From: Bacillus taeanensis
Lineage (GTDB): Bacteria > Bacillota > Bacilli > Bacillales > UBA6769
Direction of reading: 5' to 3'
Assembly: GCF_003318295.1 (NCBI RefSeq)
Contig: NZ_QOCW01000007.1
Location: forward strand, 1-64,000
Length of the DNA stretch: 64,000 nt
The position numbers and the translations under genes were made by a program. Under the pieces are notes generated by a model that ran no database searches, had not been told where the DNA came from, and saw only the letters and a program-made list of their open reading frames with translations. The number at the start of each line of letters is the position of its first letter. Position 1 is the stretch's first letter. Shown piece after piece: positions 19,546 to 31,244 of the stretch.

Positions 19546-22500
19546 ATGGATCAAGACCGACAACTTCGTGAACAGCGTTTCCAACTGTTGCTTGAGCAAA
19601 TTGCTTTTCCGAAAGAATTTGTGAACCAATATTTTAGTGGCGGGACCATTCAAAAACTTACCATTTCTAAAGAAAAAAGAAGCTGGCATTTTCAAATTGA
19701 ACTGCCAAACGTTTTACCATTTGATGTGTATCAACATTTTACAAATCATCTTATTGGAGGTTTTAAACATATTGCTCAGGTATCTTTTTCAATTAATTGT
19801 TCAGCTGGGTACTTTAACGAAAAAGAAGTGCAAAGTTATTGGCAGTATTGTGTAGATAATCTTGCGGGTATTTCAACCTCACTTCAACAATTGTTAAAAG
19901 AACAAACACCCTCATTAAATGGAAATAAGCTTCAATTATATGTGCGCAATGATACAGAGGCAGTTATTTTTAAACGGAAAGTAGAGGAAAAGCTTAATTT
20001 TTGCTACAGGAAGTTTGGATTTCCGCAGTTTTCGTTTGAAGTAGAGGTAAAAGAACAAAAAGAAAAGTATGAACAATTTATTGAGCAGAAGAAAAAAGAA
20101 GATGAATTAAAAAGTCGCGAAGCACTAATTGAAAAAGCAAAAGCTGCAACAAGTGGAAATAGCACAGGTCCTCAAGCAAATGAGTCCCTTGTAATCGGCT
20201 ATAAAATCCAAGATGACCCAGTGCCAATTGAAACAATTGAAGATGAAGAACGCCGAATTACGGTTCAAGGGTATGTATTTGATGTAGAAACACGAGAACT
20301 TCGCAGTGGTCGTACACTTCTTACATTTAAAATAACAGACTATACCGATTCTATTTTAATTAAAATGTTTTCACGCGATAAGGATGATGTTGGACAGCTT
20401 CAAGCTCTTTCAAAAGGAATGTGGGTAAAAGTTCGCGGCGGAATTCAGAATGATACATTTGTTCGAGACCTTGTCATGATTGCAAATGATGTTAATCAAA
20501 TTGAACCAAGTTCGCGGCGCGATAAAGCTGAAGAAGGGAAAAAGCGTGTTGAGCTGCACCTCCATACCCCAATGAGCCAAATGGATGCCGTCACATCAGC
20601 TGGTCGTCTTGTTGAACAAGCAAGTAAATGGGGACATAAAGCAATTGCAATTACAGATCATGCTGTTGCTCAGTCATTTCCTGAAGCTTATTCTGCTGGA
20701 AGAAAAAATAATATTAAAGTGCTATTTGGGATTGAAGCTAATCTAGTGGATGATGGTGTGCCGATTGCATACAATGATGACCATCGCGATTTGAAAGAAG
20801 AAACTTATATTGTATTTGACGTTGAAACAACTGGACTGTCTGCTGTGTACAATAAAATTATTGAATTAGCGGCTGTTAAAGTTAAAGCTGGGGAAATTAT
20901 TGAACGCTTTGAACGGTTTGCCAATCCTCATGAATCTTTGTCTACAACTATTATGGAATTAACAGGTATTACAGACGATATGCTCGTTGATGCACCAGAA
21001 ATTGATGTTGTATTAAAAGAATTTCAACAGTTTATGGGCGATGATACATTAGTCGCTCACAATGCAAGTTTTGATATGGGGTTTATTAATGCCGGCTTTC
21101 GTAAAGTGGGACTTGGTGAAGCAAAAAATCCAGTTATTGATACACTCGAATTAGCGAGATTTTTATATCCAGAAATGAAAAACCATCGTTTAAATACACT
21201 GTGTAAGAAGTTTGATATTGAATTAACACAGCACCACCGCGCCATTTATGATACAGAAGCAACCGGCTATTTACTTACGAAGCTTTTAAAGGAAGTAAAC
21301 GAACGTGATATTCATTATCATGATGAATTAAATAATTATATGGGACAAAGCGGCTTTCAGAAAACAAGACCTTTTCACTGCATTTTACTGGCGCAAAATC
21401 AAACAGGTTTAAAAAATTTATACAAGCTTGTTTCGTTAGCGCATCTTGAATACTTTTATCGTAACCCACGAATTCCCCGCTCTAAATTAGAGAAATTTCG
21501 AGAAGGTATTATTGTTGGCTCTGCTTGTGATAAAGGGGAAGTGTTTGAAGCGATGATGCAAAAAACACCTGAAGAAGCAGAAGAGGTGGCAAAGTTTTAT
21601 GATTATTTAGAAGTGCAGCCTCCGTCTAATTACTATCATTTAATTGAAAAAGAGTTAGTGCGTGATGAGTTAGCACTAAGAGAGATTACGACAAATATTA
21701 TTAACTTAGGGGAAAAATTAAATAAACCTGTCGTTGCAACAGGAAATGTTCATTATTTAAATCCTGAAGATTATGTTTATCGACAAATATTAATTGCCTC
21801 TCAAGGGGGAGCCAATCCTTTAAATAAACAAACATTACCGCAAGTTCACTTTAGGACAACAGATGAGATGCTGGAATGTTTTTCATTTTTAGATGATGAA
21901 ACAGCAGAAAAAATCGTTGTGACGAATCCCCAATATATTGCAGACATGATTGATGAAGTGAAGCCAATTCCAGATGATTTGTATACACCAAAAATTGAAG
22001 GTGCAGATGATGAAATTCGCCAAATGAGCTACAGCATGGCGAGAAGAATTTATGGTGAGGATCTTCCTGAAATTGTAGAAGCGCGTATTGAAAAAGAACT
22101 AAAAAGTATTATTGGTCACGGGTTTGCCGTTATTTATTTAATTTCTCATAAGCTCGTAAAAAAATCTCTTGATGATGGCTATCTTGTAGGATCACGTGGA
22201 TCAGTCGGATCATCCTTTGTGGCAACAATGACAGAAATTACAGAAGTAAATCCACTGCCGCCGCATTATGTTTGTCCAAACTGTAAGCATTCGCATTTCT
22301 TTAATGATGGCTCTGTCGGCTCGGGTTTTGATTTACCTGATAAAGATTGTCCAGAATGCGGCACAGCTTATAAAAAAGATGGCCATGATATCCCGTTTGA
22401 AACGTTCTTAGGATTTAAAGGAGACAAGGTGCCCGATATCGATTTGAACTTCTCCGGAGAGTATCAGCCTCGTGCTCATAACTATACGAAGGAACTTTTC

Positions 22501-23853
22501 GGTGAAGATTATGTGTATCGTGCGGGTACAATTGGAACGGTTGCTGAGAAGACTGCTTACGGATATGTAAAAAATTATGCAGCTGAAAACAATCTTCACT
22601 ACCGAGGGGCTGAAGTGGATCGGTTAGTCGGCGGCTGTACAGGAGTTAAGCGTACAACAGGTCAGCACCCCGGAGGCATTATTGTTGTTCCTGATTATAT
22701 GGATATCTATGATTTTTGTCCAATTCAGTTTCCTGCTGATGATAAAACTTCTGAGTGGAAGACAACACATTTTGATTTTCATTCCATTCATGATAATTTA
22801 TTAAAGCTTGATATTCTTGGCCACGATGATCCGACCGTCATCCGGATGCTCCAAGATTTAAGTGGTATTGATCCGAAAACTATTCCAACAGATGACGGGG
22901 AAGTTATGAAAATCTTTCAAGGGCCGGCATCGCTTGGTGTAACAGAAGAGCAAATATTATGTAAAACAGGAACACTAGGGATTCCAGAGTTTGGCACGCG
23001 TTTTGTGCGTCAAATGCTTGAAGAAACAAAACCGAGTACGTTTTCGGAACTTGTCCAGATTTCAGGGTTATCACACGGAACAGATGTATGGCTAAACAAT
23101 GCCAATGAACTGATTTACAGCGGTACATGTGAATTAAAAGATGTAATCGGTTGTCGTGATGATATTATGGTTTATTTAATTTATAAAGGATTAGAACCAT
23201 CGCTTGCCTTTAAAATCATGGAGTTTGTTCGTAAAGGGAAAGGGCTCCAGGAAGAATGGATTGACGAAATGAGAAATCATGATGTGCCGGATTGGTATAT
23301 TGACTCTTGTCTAAAGATAAAATATATGTTCCCGAAGGCGCACGCTGCAGCCTATGTATTAATGGCAGTTCGTATTGCGTATTTTAAAGTGCATCATCCG
23401 ATTCTTTTCTATGCTGCTTATTTTACAGTAAGGGCCGATGACTTTGATATTGAGGCAATGGTGAAAGGCTCAAGTGCTGTTCGAGCAAAGATTGAAGAGA
23501 TTAATGCCAAGGGACTTGATGCTTCACCAAAAGAAAAAAGTTTGCTCACTGTTTTAGAATTAGCATTAGAAATGTGTGAGCGGGGAATGGCTTTCCAAAA
23601 GATCGATCTTTATCGTTCCCATGCCACAGAGTTTATCGTAGAAGATAACACGCTAATTCCGCCGTTTAATTCCTTAGCGGGAGTTGGGACAAATGCGGCC
23701 ATTAATATTATGAAAGCAAGAGAAGCAGGAGAGTTTTTATCAAAAGAAGATCTTCAACAGCGCAGTAAGATAACAAAGTCGGTGTTAGAAAATCTTGATG
23801 AGCATGGCTGCTTACAAGGTTTACCTGACCAAAACCAGTTGTCCCTGTTCTAG
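19546..23853 (+). CDS. polC: DNA polymerase III alpha subunit, Gram-positive type PolC
   Basis: About 1435 residues, the replicative polymerase of low-GC Gram-positives. Domain order: N-terminal domain; OB fold (residues 230-325); PHP domain beginning [15 protein letters not shown] (about 334) interrupted by the DnaQ-type 3'-5' exonuclease (FDVETTGLS at about 422); palm with the catalytic aspartates in PDIDLNFSG (about 965); C4 zinc site (CPNC...CPECG, 908-945); helix-hairpin-helix region near the C-terminus. Two ATGs are possible (19540, 19546); gggggaa spacing favours 19546. It lies alone between a REP-like repeat and the rimP promoter. Confidence 0.97.
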   Translation: MDQDRQLREQRFQLLLEQIAFPKEFVNQYFSGGTIQKLTISKEKRSWHFQIELPNVLPFDVYQHFTNHLIGGFKHIAQVSFSINCSAGYFNEKEVQSYWQYCVDNLAGISTSLQQLLKEQTPSLNGNKLQLYVRNDTEAVIFKRKVEEKLNFCYRKFGFPQFSFEVEVKEQKEKYEQFIEQKKKEDELKSREALIEKAKAATSGNSTGPQANESLVIGYKIQDDPVPIETIEDEERRITVQGYVFDVETRELRSGRTLLTFKITDYTDSILIKMFSRDKDDVGQLQALSKGMWVKVRGGIQNDTFVRDLVMIANDVNQIEPSSRRDKAEEGKKRVELHLHTPMSQMDAVTSAGRLVEQASKWGHKAIAITDHAVAQSFPEAYSAGRKNNIKVLFGIEANLVDDGVPIAYNDDHRDLKEETYIVFDVETTGLSAVYNKIIELAAVKVKAGEIIERFERFANPHESLSTTIMELTGITDDMLVDAPEIDVVLKEFQQFMGDDTLVAHNASFDMGFINAGFRKVGLGEAKNPVIDTLELARFLYPEMKNHRLNTLCKKFDIELTQHHRAIYDTEATGYLLTKLLKEVNERDIHYHDELNNYMGQSGFQKTRPFHCILLAQNQTGLKNLYKLVSLAHLEYFYRNPRIPRSKLEKFREGIIVGSACDKGEVFEAMMQKTPEEAEEVAKFYDYLEVQPPSNYYHLIEKELVRDELALREITTNIINLGEKLNKPVVATGNVHYLNPEDYVYRQILIASQGGANPLNKQTLPQVHFRTTDEMLECFSFLDDETAEKIVVTNPQYIADMIDEVKPIPDDLYTPKIEGADDEIRQMSYSMARRIYGEDLPEIVEARIEKELKSIIGHGFAVIYLISHKLVKKSLDDGYLVGSRGSVGSSFVATMTEITEVNPLPPHYVCPNCKHSHFFNDGSVGSGFDLPDKDCPECGTAYKKDGHDIPFETFLGFKGDKVPDIDLNFSGEYQPRAHNYTKELFGEDYVYRAGTIGTVAEKTAYGYVKNYAAENNLHYRGAEVDRLVGGCTGVKRTTGQHPGGIIVVPDYMDIYDFCPIQFPADDKTSEWKTTHFDFHSIHDNLLKLDILGHDDPTVIRMLQDLSGIDPKTIPTDDGEVMKIFQGPASLGVTEEQILCKTGTLGIPEFGTRFVRQMLEETKPSTFSELVQISGLSHGTDVWLNNANELIYSGTCELKDVIGCRDDIMVYLIYKGLEPSLAFKIMEFVRKGKGLQEEWIDEMRNHDVPDWYIDSCLKIKYMFPKAHAAAYVLMAVRIAYFKVHHPILFYAAYFTVRADDFDIEAMVKGSSAVRAKIEEINAKGLDASPKEKSLLTVLELALEMCERGMAFQKIDLYRSHATEFIVEDNTLIPPFNSLAGVGTNAAINIMKAREAGEFLSKEDLQQRSKITKSVLENLDEHGCLQGLPDQNQLSLF

Positions 23854-23860
23854 TTCAATG

Positions 23861-23889
23861 TTGAAAAGGGAATAGGGTTATGATATAGT
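23861..23889 (+). promoter_or_regulatory. σA promoter of the rimP-nusA-infB operon
   Basis: TTGAAA at 23861-23866, 17-base spacer, TATAGT at 23884-23889 with an upstream TGA (extended -10). It begins 8 bases after the polC stop and 158 bases before the rimP ATG. Confidence 0.7.
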
Positions 23890-23913
23890 GATTATGGAAA
23901 TACTATCTAATAC

Positions 23914-23956
23914 GGTGAAGCGAAGAGTGGGGAATACCCACTCTTTCATTTTCGCC
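23914..23956 (+). promoter_or_regulatory. rimP leader hairpin
   Basis: GGTGA (23914-23918) closes with TCGCC (23952-23956); inside, AAGAGTGGG pairs with CCCACTCTT. It starts about 18 bases after the likely transcription start, so the RNA is in the leader of the operon. Position and shape agree with the Bacillales rimP-leader motif described from comparative genomics. It may act as an attenuator; it could also end polC transcripts. Confidence 0.55.
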
Positions 23957-24046
23957 TAAAAAAGAAAGTTCGTGCAGTTCACTTATCATAACAGGATTTA
24001 TTTCTTTAATTTATAAACATACATAGATAGAAGGGAGGAAACCGAT

Positions 24047-24517
24047 ATGGCAAAAAAGGTGTCAGAAATTACTGAAGAGCTTGTAATGCCAATAATAGAA
24101 AATATGAATTTAGAGTTAGTAGATATTGAATATGTAAAAGAAGGTAAGAATTGGTTCCTTCGTGTTTATATTGATTCAGAAAAAGGAATTGATATTGATG
24201 ACTGTGGTAAAGTGAGTGAACTGCTAAGTGAAAAATTAGATGAACATGATCCAATTTCTCAGCCTTATTTCCTAGAAGTTTCTTCGCCAGGAGCGGAACG
24301 CCCATTAAAGAAAGAGAAAGATTTTGAACGCTCAATAGGTAAAAATGTTCATATTAAAACATATGAGCCAATTGATGGTGAAAAAGTATTTGAAGGAAAG
24401 CTTCTTTCATTTGACGGTGAAATAGTAACGATTGAAATCACAATAAAAACAAGAAAAAAACAAGTAATCATTCCATATAAAAAGGTTGCAAGTGCAAGAC
24501 TTGCAGTTGTTTTCTAA
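24047..24517 (+). CDS. rimP: Ribosome maturation factor RimP
   Basis: 156 residues; needed for 30S subunit assembly. The N-terminal domain (residues 1-80, ending [27 protein letters not shown]) is the RimP signature, and the C-terminal Sm-like domain follows. The start follows gaagggagg. First gene of the rimP-nusA-rnpM-ylxQ-infB-ylxP-rbfA operon. In B. subtilis it is ylxS. Confidence 0.96.
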   Translation: MAKKVSEITEELVMPIIENMNLELVDIEYVKEGKNWFLRVYIDSEKGIDIDDCGKVSELLSEKLDEHDPISQPYFLEVSSPGAERPLKKEKDFERSIGKNVHIKTYEPIDGEKVFEGKLLSFDGEIVTIEITIKTRKKQVIIPYKKVASARLAVVF

Positions 24518-24535
24518 TTAAAGGGGAGAAGAATG

Positions 24536-25654
24536 ATGAATAGTGAGTTATTAGAAGCACTAGAAGTCCTTGAAAAAGAAAAAGGAATCAGCAAGGATGT
24601 GTTAGTAGAAGCCATTGAAGCAGCGTTAATCTCTGCTTACAAACGTAATTTCCATCAAGCGCAAAATGTTCGTATCGACTTTAATCAAGGTACTGGGACA
24701 ATTCGAGTTTTTGCTCGTAAAACAGTAGTTGAGACTGTTGAGGACGATCGTTTAGAAATTTCAATAGAAGAAGCAAAAAACATGAGTCCATATTATGAGC
24801 TTGAGGACATTATTGAAATAGAAGTAACGCCGAAAAATTTTGGCCGTATTGCTGCTCAAACAGCGAAGCAGGTCGTAACGCAGCGTGTGCGTGAAGCAGA
24901 ACGAGGCATTATTTATGCTGAATATATTGACCGTGAAGAAGACATTATGACGGGGATTGTTCAAAGACAAGACCACCGTTTTATTTATGTGAACTTAGGG
25001 CGTGTTGAAGCATTGCTTCCTGCAGCAGAACAAATGCCAAATGAGACATATCATACAAATGACCGAATTAAAGTGTATTTGACAAAAGTTGAAAAAACAA
25101 CAAAGGGACCGCAAATAATGGTATCCCGTACACACCCAGGGTTATTAAAGCGTTTGTTTGAATTAGAAGTTCCTGAAATTTATGATGGAACTGTTGAAGT
25201 AAAATCAATTGCACGCGAAGCAGGAGATCGTTCAAAAATTTCTGTGTATGCAGAAGATCCTGAAGTTGATCCTGTTGGTTCTTGTGTGGGCCAAAAAGGA
25301 CAACGTGTTCAAGCGATTGTTAATGAGTTAAAAGGTGAAAAAATTGATATTGTTCAGTGGTCAGAAGATCCAGTGGAATATGTAGCAAATGCGCTTAGTC
25401 CATCGAAGGTATTGCAAGTTGACGTAAATGAAGAAGAAAAAATGACAAGGGTCATCGTCCCAGATTATCAGTTATCACTTGCGATTGGTAAACGAGGTCA
25501 AAATGCTCGCTTAGCAGCAAAGTTAACAGGCTGGAAAATTGATATTAAAAGTCAATCAGAAGCAGAAGAGCTTGGATTATATGACGGCAGTCAAGCAGCA
25601 TTAGAAGAAAGTGATGCTGCACATTTACCGAGTGAAGAAGCATTAGAAGATTAA
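24536..25654 (+). CDS. nusA: Transcription termination/antitermination factor NusA
   Basis: 372 residues from the second of two adjacent ATGs (24533, 24536), which has the better distance to ggggag and matches SELLEAL at the start of the Bacillus protein. N-terminal RNA-polymerase-binding domain, S1 domain (about 135-200, DIMTGIVQR), two KH domains (SCVGQKGQRVQAIVNEL, LAIGKRGQNARLAAKLTGW). It stimulates pausing and intrinsic termination. The acidic tail after residue 345 is short, and the C-terminal acidic repeats of E. coli NusA are lacking. Confidence 0.97.
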   Translation: MNSELLEALEVLEKEKGISKDVLVEAIEAALISAYKRNFHQAQNVRIDFNQGTGTIRVFARKTVVETVEDDRLEISIEEAKNMSPYYELEDIIEIEVTPKNFGRIAAQTAKQVVTQRVREAERGIIYAEYIDREEDIMTGIVQRQDHRFIYVNLGRVEALLPAAEQMPNETYHTNDRIKVYLTKVEKTTKGPQIMVSRTHPGLLKRLFELEVPEIYDGTVEVKSIAREAGDRSKISVYAEDPEVDPVGSCVGQKGQRVQAIVNELKGEKIDIVQWSEDPVEYVANALSPSKVLQVDVNEEEKMTRVIVPDYQLSLAIGKRGQNARLAAKLTGWKIDIKSQSEAEELGLYDGSQAALEESDAAHLPSEEALED

Positions 25655-25674
25655 TACCGAAAGAGGTGTTAATG

Positions 25675-25965
25675 ATGAAAAATAAGAAAAAAATACCGCT
25701 TCGCAAATGCGTTGTCAGTCAAGAAATGCGTCCTAAAAAAGAACTTTTTCGAATTGTCCGAACACCTGAAGGAGAAGTTTCTTTAGATCCAACAGGAAAA
25801 AAATCAGGACGCGGTGCTTATGTAGCAAAGAATGAAGAAGTGATTCAATTAGCGAAGAAACGAAATACCTTAAACAAGCATCTTAATGTTGAAGTTGATG
25901 CATTAATTTATGAAGAAATGCTAAAACAGTTAGCAAGGGAGAAATTAAAATCGAATGACGCTTGA
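25675..25965 (+). CDS. rnpM: RNase P modulator RnpM (YlxR family)
   Basis: 96 residues from the ATG at 25675, chosen by its distance to GAGGTG (25663-25668). DUF448/YlxR family with the conserved [21 protein letters not shown] and KKSGRGAYV segments. The B. subtilis protein binds the RNase P RNA and lowers its activity. It overlaps the start of the next gene by 11 bases, showing translational coupling. Confidence 0.93.
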   Translation: MKNKKKIPLRKCVVSQEMRPKKELFRIVRTPEGEVSLDPTGKKSGRGAYVAKNEEVIQLAKKRNTLNKHLNVEVDALIYEEMLKQLAREKLKSNDA

Positions 25966-26260
25966 TAAAAGTTTGCAGCTGTTAGGGCTTGCAGCTCGAG
26001 CCCGAAAACTTATTACAGGTGAAGAGCTTGTATTAAAAGAAGTGCGGAATAAGAAGGCAAAGCTTGTATTGCTTGCAGGAGATGCCTCATTAAATACCAA
26101 AAAAAAAATAACAGACAAGTGCTCTTATTATCATGTACCATTAGTAGAAGTCTCAGATCGTTATCAGTTAGGTCATGCGGTTGGAAAAGAGCAGAGAGTA
26201 ATAATTGCTGTTATAGATGAAGGGTTTGCAAAAAAAATAATAGCAAACTTTGGCCAATAA
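25955..26260 (+). CDS. ylxQ: L7Ae-family RNA-binding protein YlxQ
   Basis: 101 residues of the L7Ae/L30e/S12e/Gadd45 fold, which binds kink-turn RNA. The start [22 protein letters not shown] and the middle [16 protein letters not shown] match the family. The ATG lies within the end of rnpM. The cellular target is not established to my knowledge; position in the nusA-infB operon suggests rRNA or ribosome assembly. Confidence 0.92.
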   Translation: MTLDKSLQLLGLAARARKLITGEELVLKEVRNKKAKLVLLAGDASLNTKKKITDKCSYYHVPLVEVSDRYQLGHAVGKEQRVIIAVIDEGFAKKIIANFGQ

Positions 26261-26275
26261 CTCGGGGGTGAATGT

Positions 26276-28321
26276 ATGAGTAAAATGCGTATATATGAAT
26301 ATGCAAAACAACATAATGTAACAAGTAAAGAGATTATTGAAAAATTAGCAGAGATGGATGTGCAGGTAACTAATCATATGTCGGTGATTGATGATAAGAT
26401 GGTTGCACAATTAGATAATGCTTTTGGTGTTTCGGACAATCAGGAAGAGGGAAATCATTCAAAAGGAAACAAGAAAAGCGCTTCTAAAAATGCAAAGAAT
26501 AAAAATAATAAAAATCAACGTTCTCAGCATAACCAAAATCAACAAAAAACAAACCAAAATTTATCGGCGCCAAGCAAAATTACATTCTCTGGTACATTAA
26601 CAGTCGGTGATTTAGCGAAGAAACTTGGAAAAGAGCCTTCGGAAATCATTAAAAAGTTAATGTTTCTTGGTGTCATGGCAACAATTAACCAAGAACTTGA
26701 AGCAGAATCAATTGAATTAATTGCTGAAGATTATGGAGTAGAAGTTGAAGAAGAAAAAATCGTTGATAAAACAGAATTTGAAGCATACGAAGTGGAAGAT
26801 GATGAGGAAAGCTTACAAGAACGTCCTCCAGTTGTAACGATTATGGGACACGTTGACCATGGTAAAACAACATTGCTTGATTCCATTCGTCAAACAAAAG
26901 TAACAGCCAGTGAAGCAGGCGGCATCACTCAGCATATTGGTGCTTATCAAATTGAAGAAAAGGGTAAAAAGATTACGTTCCTTGATACACCTGGACATGC
27001 GGCTTTTACAACAATGCGTGCGCGTGGAGCAAAAGTAACAGATATTACAATTCTTGTTGTTGCTGCAGATGATGGAGTAATGCCGCAAACGGTTGAAGCA
27101 ATTAACCATGCAAAAGCAGCGAATGTTCCAATTATTGTGGCAGTGAATAAAATGGATAAAGAGGCAGCAAACCCTGACCGCGTGATGCAGGAATTAACAG
27201 AGCATCAACTAGTTCCTGAAGCATGGGGCGGCGATACGATTTTTGTTCCTGTTTCTGCATTAAAAGGTGACGGTATTGATGAACTGTTAGAGATGATCTT
27301 GCTTGTGTCTGAAGTCGCTGAATTAAAAGCGAATCCAAATCGTGCTGCAGCCGGAACAGTGATTGAAGCACAATTAGATAAAGGACGCGGACCTGTTGCA
27401 ACTTTACTTGTACAGTCTGGAACATTACGCGTGCAGGATCCAATTGTTGTTGGAAATACATTCGGTCGTGTGCGTGCTATGGTAAATGAACTTGGCAGGC
27501 GTGTAAAAGAAGCTGGCCCTTCTACACCAGTAGAAATTACTGGCCTAAACGATGTACCGCAAGCTGGCGATCAGTTCATGGTATTCGAAGACGAGAAAAA
27601 AGCTCGACAAGTTGGAGAGGCACGTGCTGAAAAGCAAAAAGTTGCTGAGCGAAAAGAAACAGCAAAAGTTAGTCTTGATGAACTTTTCCAACAAATTCAA
27701 GAAGGCGAAGTAAAAGAAGTAAATGTTATTATTAAAGCCGATGTACAGGGTTCTGCAGAAGCGTTAGCTGGCTCACTTCGTAAAATTGATGTTGAAGGGG
27801 TAAAAGTAAACATTATTCATACAGGTGTTGGAGCAATCGCTGAATCGGATATTATTTTAGCTTCAGCTTCTAATGCCATTGTAATTGGATTTAACGTTCG
27901 TCCTGATAACAATGTAAAACGAACAGCAGAAGCAGAAAATGTTGATGTTCGTCTTCACCGTATCATCTACAATGTAATTGATGAAATTGAATCAGCAATG
28001 AAGGGAATGCTTGACCCTGAATTTGAAGAAAAAGTGATTGGTCAAGTGGATGTTCGTGAAATTTTCAAAGTATCCAAAGTGGGTACAATTGCAGGGTGTT
28101 ATGTTACAGAAGGAAGCATTACGCGTGAAGCGGGTATTCGCTTAGTTCGTGATGGCGTTGTTATTTATGAAGGCGAAGTTGATACATTAAAACGATTTAA
28201 AGATGATGTAAAAGAAGTAAAAGCAGGATATGAATGTGGTATTACATTGCAGAAATTTAATGATATTAAAGAAGGCGATGTAATGGAAGCATATGTAATG
28301 GAAGAGATTAAGAGAAAATGA
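26276..28321 (+). CDS. infB: Translation initiation factor IF-2
   Basis: 681 residues. The GTPase brings initiator tRNA to the 30S subunit. The N-terminal IF2-N domain ([22 protein letters not shown]) is followed by a short Asn/Lys/Gln-rich linker (residues 60-105), a second IF2-N, the G domain with GHVDHGKTT at about residue 192, NKMD, and domains II to IV. The start follows cgggggtg. The stop overlaps the ylxP ATG (ATGA). Confidence 0.98.
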   Translation: MSKMRIYEYAKQHNVTSKEIIEKLAEMDVQVTNHMSVIDDKMVAQLDNAFGVSDNQEEGNHSKGNKKSASKNAKNKNNKNQRSQHNQNQQKTNQNLSAPSKITFSGTLTVGDLAKKLGKEPSEIIKKLMFLGVMATINQELEAESIELIAEDYGVEVEEEKIVDKTEFEAYEVEDDEESLQERPPVVTIMGHVDHGKTTLLDSIRQTKVTASEAGGITQHIGAYQIEEKGKKITFLDTPGHAAFTTMRARGAKVTDITILVVAADDGVMPQTVEAINHAKAANVPIIVAVNKMDKEAANPDRVMQELTEHQLVPEAWGGDTIFVPVSALKGDGIDELLEMILLVSEVAELKANPNRAAAGTVIEAQLDKGRGPVATLLVQSGTLRVQDPIVVGNTFGRVRAMVNELGRRVKEAGPSTPVEITGLNDVPQAGDQFMVFEDEKKARQVGEARAEKQKVAERKETAKVSLDELFQQIQEGEVKEVNVIIKADVQGSAEALAGSLRKIDVEGVKVNIIHTGVGAIAESDIILASASNAIVIGFNVRPDNNVKRTAEAENVDVRLHRIIYNVIDEIESAMKGMLDPEFEEKVIGQVDVREIFKVSKVGTIAGCYVTEGSITREAGIRLVRDGVVIYEGEVDTLKRFKDDVKEVKAGYECGITLQKFNDIKEGDVMEAYVMEEIKRK

Positions 28322-28596
28322 TTGGTTTCGTTCGTTGTCAATGTTTGATTTATAATGCTTCTTCATTAAAGGAGAAAAGAGCCGTATTAAAATCGGTCAT
28401 TGTACGTATTAGACAGCGATACAATGTTTCGGTTTCAGAACTTGATTTTCATGATCTTTGGCAGCGAACTGAAATCGGCATTGTAACAATTTCTAAGGAC
28501 AAGTTCAAAGCAGAACAAGAACTTGCACTTGCGCTGAAAATCATTGATGGCAATCCTGAAATAGAGCGAGCAGAAACCACTTACGAATGGCTTTAG
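28318..28596 (+). CDS. ylxP: YlxP, DUF503 family protein
   Basis: 92 residues. DUF503 proteins are small and basic; conserved features here are [28 protein letters not shown] and [21 protein letters not shown]. The molecular role is unknown; the constant place between infB and rbfA suggests ribosome assembly. The ATG overlaps the infB stop by 4 bases. Confidence 0.92.
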   Translation: MIGFVRCQCLIYNASSLKEKRAVLKSVIVRIRQRYNVSVSELDFHDLWQRTEIGIVTISKDKFKAEQELALALKIIDGNPEIERAETTYEWL

Positions 28597-28635
28597 TTTA
28601 AAAGTCAATCTATTGCTAGAAAGTGAGGAACAATG

Positions 28636-28992
28636 ATGAGTACACGCGCTAATCGTGTTGCTGAACAAATGAAAAAAGAACTTGGCGATATTATCGGTCG
28701 AAAGTTAAAAGACCCGCGTGTTGGTTTTGTTACCGTAACAGGCGTGGAAGTAACGGGTGATTTGCAGCAATCGAAAATTTATATTACTGTTCTTGGGGAC
28801 GAGGAAAAGAAGCATCAGACCCTTCAAGCATTGGAAAAAGCAAAGGGGTTTATCCGAACAGAAATTGGTCGTCGAATTCGTCTTCGTAAAACACCGGAAA
28901 TACAATTTACACTTGATCAATCGATTGAATATGGAAGTCGAATTGAAAAGTTGATTTCAGAATTAAACGAAAACGATAATTTTGACCGTTAA
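28636..28992 (+). CDS. rbfA: Ribosome-binding factor A
   Basis: 118 residues from the second ATG (28636), which fits gtgagg spacing and the family start S-T-R-A-N-R-V. KH-like fold; 30S maturation factor important in the cold. The motif [20 protein letters not shown] and the C-terminal [21 protein letters not shown] are typical. Last gene before a strong terminator. Confidence 0.96.
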   Translation: MSTRANRVAEQMKKELGDIIGRKLKDPRVGFVTVTGVEVTGDLQQSKIYITVLGDEEKKHQTLQALEKAKGFIRTEIGRRIRLRKTPEIQFTLDQSIEYGSRIEKLISELNENDNFDR

Positions 28993-29057
28993 TCAACAAA
29001 CACTTAATTGTATATGTTATAAGAGAAATTGTACGTAAGAAATTAAAGAAGGTGTTC

Positions 29058-29103
29058 TGTAAAGGATAGACAAATCATCAACTTGTCTATCCTTTACATA
29101 TTT
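29058..29103 (+). terminator. Terminator after rbfA
   Basis: A perfect 16-bp stem (29058-29073 with 29083-29098), followed by TATTTT. Ends the rimP-rbfA operon. Confidence 0.85.
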
Positions 29104-29188
29104 TATAATGGATAAATTTGTAATATTGAAAATATAAGGGTGGTAAATGCCAGCTGCACTATTTTTAATAAACAAATGAGGTGGTTAA

Positions 29189-30112
29189 ATGGAAATGAAA
29201 AATATTGAAGGAATTTTACCATTACATAAGCCTGCAGGAATGACTTCTCATGATTGTGTCGGGAAGATGAGGAGAATTTTGAAATTAAAAAGAATTGGAC
29301 ATACAGGAACACTTGACCCGAGCGTAACAGGTGTATTACCATTATGTATCGGTCGTGCTACTAAAGTAGCTCAATATATGTCTGACTATTCGAAAACCTA
29401 TGAAGCTGAAGTTACACTCGGTACAGCAACCACGACAGAAGATGCTGATGGAGATGTAATTGAGAAAAAGGAACTTAATAGAGTGATTCATCTAGATGAA
29501 CTAAAAAACGTGTTACAATCAATGAGTGGGACGATTGAACAGATTCCTCCTATGTATTCTGCTGTAAAAGTAAACGGAAAACGATTATATGAATATGCAT
29601 TTGAAGGCAAGGAAGTAGAGCGTCCAAAGCGCCAAGTTACAATTTATGAAATGACGTTATTAACAGATGCTCCGCTTACATTGCAAAATCCATCTTTTCG
29701 TATTCGTGTTACGTGTTCCAAAGGTACATACATTCGAACACTAGCGGTAGATATCGGTGAAAAGCTTGGCTTTCCAGCTCATATGTCTTCCCTTATTCGT
29801 ACAAAATCTGGTCCATTTTCATTAGAGGAATCATTAACCTTTGAAGAGATTGAAAATGCTGTAGAAGCAGGTACATTTTCTGAGCATCTCTTTCCAACTA
29901 ATTATGCAGTCCAGCATTTTGAAAAGCTTGTTGTCTCTGATGAACAGGCTGTTAAAATATTAAATGGTGCAGTATTACCTTTACCTAAATTATTGGATGC
30001 ATTACGTTTTTCTGTATATAATCAAAGTAATGAACTGTTAGCGATCTATCAACCACATCCAACAAAAGTGGGATTAATGAAACCCGAAAAAGTATTCAAC
30101 GCTAATGAATAA
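29189..30112 (+). CDS. truB: tRNA pseudouridine-55 synthase TruB
   Basis: 307 residues. Isomerises U55 in the T loop of most tRNAs. The catalytic Asp lies in HTGTLDPSVTGVLPLCIGRATK (about residues 38-59), and CSKGTYIRTLAVDIG is the second motif. The ATG follows gaggtgg. The C-terminal domain is slightly diverged. A possible TATAAT at 29104-29109 may give it a promoter of its own. ribF follows after 30 bases. Confidence 0.96.
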   Translation: MEMKNIEGILPLHKPAGMTSHDCVGKMRRILKLKRIGHTGTLDPSVTGVLPLCIGRATKVAQYMSDYSKTYEAEVTLGTATTTEDADGDVIEKKELNRVIHLDELKNVLQSMSGTIEQIPPMYSAVKVNGKRLYEYAFEGKEVERPKRQVTIYEMTLLTDAPLTLQNPSFRIRVTCSKGTYIRTLAVDIGEKLGFPAHMSSLIRTKSGPFSLEESLTFEEIENAVEAGTFSEHLFPTNYAVQHFEKLVVSDEQAVKILNGAVLPLPKLLDALRFSVYNQSNELLAIYQPHPTKVGLMKPEKVFNANE

Positions 30113-30142
30113 TAAGAATCGAAGAGTTAGAAGGTGGAATCC

Positions 30143-31096
30143 GTGAAAACGGTCTATTTGAATTATCCGCAAACAATGAACAAAGGCACATTAAATGATT
30201 GTGTAATGGCCCTAGGTTATTTTGATGGCATACATCTTGGTCATCAAAAAGTAATTAATACGGCAAAAAATATTGCTGATAAAGAAAAGTTAGAAACTGC
30301 AGTAATGACGTTTGATCCTCCTCCGGCAGTTGTACTTGGTCATAAGCCAAAAATGTCTTATATAACGCCTATTTCTGAAAAAGAAAAATTAATTCGAGAA
30401 TTAGGAGTCGACACTTTATATATTGTTCGTTTTACTCTTTCTTTTGCAAATTTAACTCCGCAGCAGTTCATTGATGATTATATTATCGGCTTAAGTGCAA
30501 AACATGTTGTAGCAGGATTTGATTATACGTATGGACGTCTTGGAAAAGGAACGATGGAAACCATTTCTTTTCACTCAAGAGGTCAGTTTGATCATACAAT
30601 CGTTCACAAAGTAGAAGAGGAAAATATTAAAATTAGTTCGACTCTTATTCGTGAATGTATTCAAAAAGGCGAAGTAGAGGTTTTACCAAACTATTTAGGC
30701 CGCTTTTACTATGTTAAAGGAATTGTTTCTGATGGTGAAAAACGCGGAAGAACGATTGGATTTCCAACGGCAAACATTACACTTTCCGAAGATTACTTAA
30801 TTCCTAAACTAGGTGTTTATGCCGTGAAAATGACAGTTGGCAACCATACTTATACCGGAGTATGTAATGTGGGATTTAAACCAACCTTTCATAACGAAAA
30901 GCCAGAATTTCCTACAATTGAAGTGCATTTATTTCATTTTGATCAAAATATTTACAAGGAAAGAGTAGCTGTGGAATGGCATAAGCGCCTCCGTGATGAA
31001 AAGAAATTTTCCTCAGTGGAGCAGTTAGTTGCTCAAATTGGAGCGGACAAAGAACAAGCTCTCCATTATTTTTCTATGAATAAAGAAGATAAATAA
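30143..31096 (+). CDS. ribF: Bifunctional riboflavin kinase / FAD synthetase
   Basis: 317 residues, GTG start with aaggtgg 5 bases upstream. Converts riboflavin to FMN and FMN to FAD. The N-terminal FAD synthetase nucleotidyltransferase domain has YFDGIHLGHQKVI (about residues 26-38) and ISSTLIRE; the C-terminal riboflavin kinase domain has RGRTIGFPTANI and GVCNVGFKPTF. No FMN riboswitch is seen upstream. Confidence 0.96.
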   Translation: MKTVYLNYPQTMNKGTLNDCVMALGYFDGIHLGHQKVINTAKNIADKEKLETAVMTFDPPPAVVLGHKPKMSYITPISEKEKLIRELGVDTLYIVRFTLSFANLTPQQFIDDYIIGLSAKHVVAGFDYTYGRLGKGTMETISFHSRGQFDHTIVHKVEEENIKISSTLIRECIQKGEVEVLPNYLGRFYYVKGIVSDGEKRGRTIGFPTANITLSEDYLIPKLGVYAVKMTVGNHTYTGVCNVGFKPTFHNEKPEFPTIEVHLFHFDQNIYKERVAVEWHKRLRDEKKFSSVEQLVAQIGADKEQALHYFSMNKEDK

Positions 31097-31211
31097 GCGG
31101 TTAATAGGGGTATGGTATGAAAATGAGTATCTATCATAACAGTGTTAAAATAATCTAATGACGGATAGGGAAAATAAATCAAGTTTTTCTCCTAAAAGTT
31201 TTATGAAATCC

Positions 31212-31240
31212 TTGCAATTCTATTTAAAAACCTGTATCCT
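31212..31240 (+). promoter_or_regulatory. σA promoter of rpsO
   Basis: TTGCAA at 31212-31217, 17-base spacer, TATCCT at 31235-31240. It lies upstream of a structured leader and 100 bases before the rpsO start. Confidence 0.5.
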
Positions 31241-31244
31241 AGAA

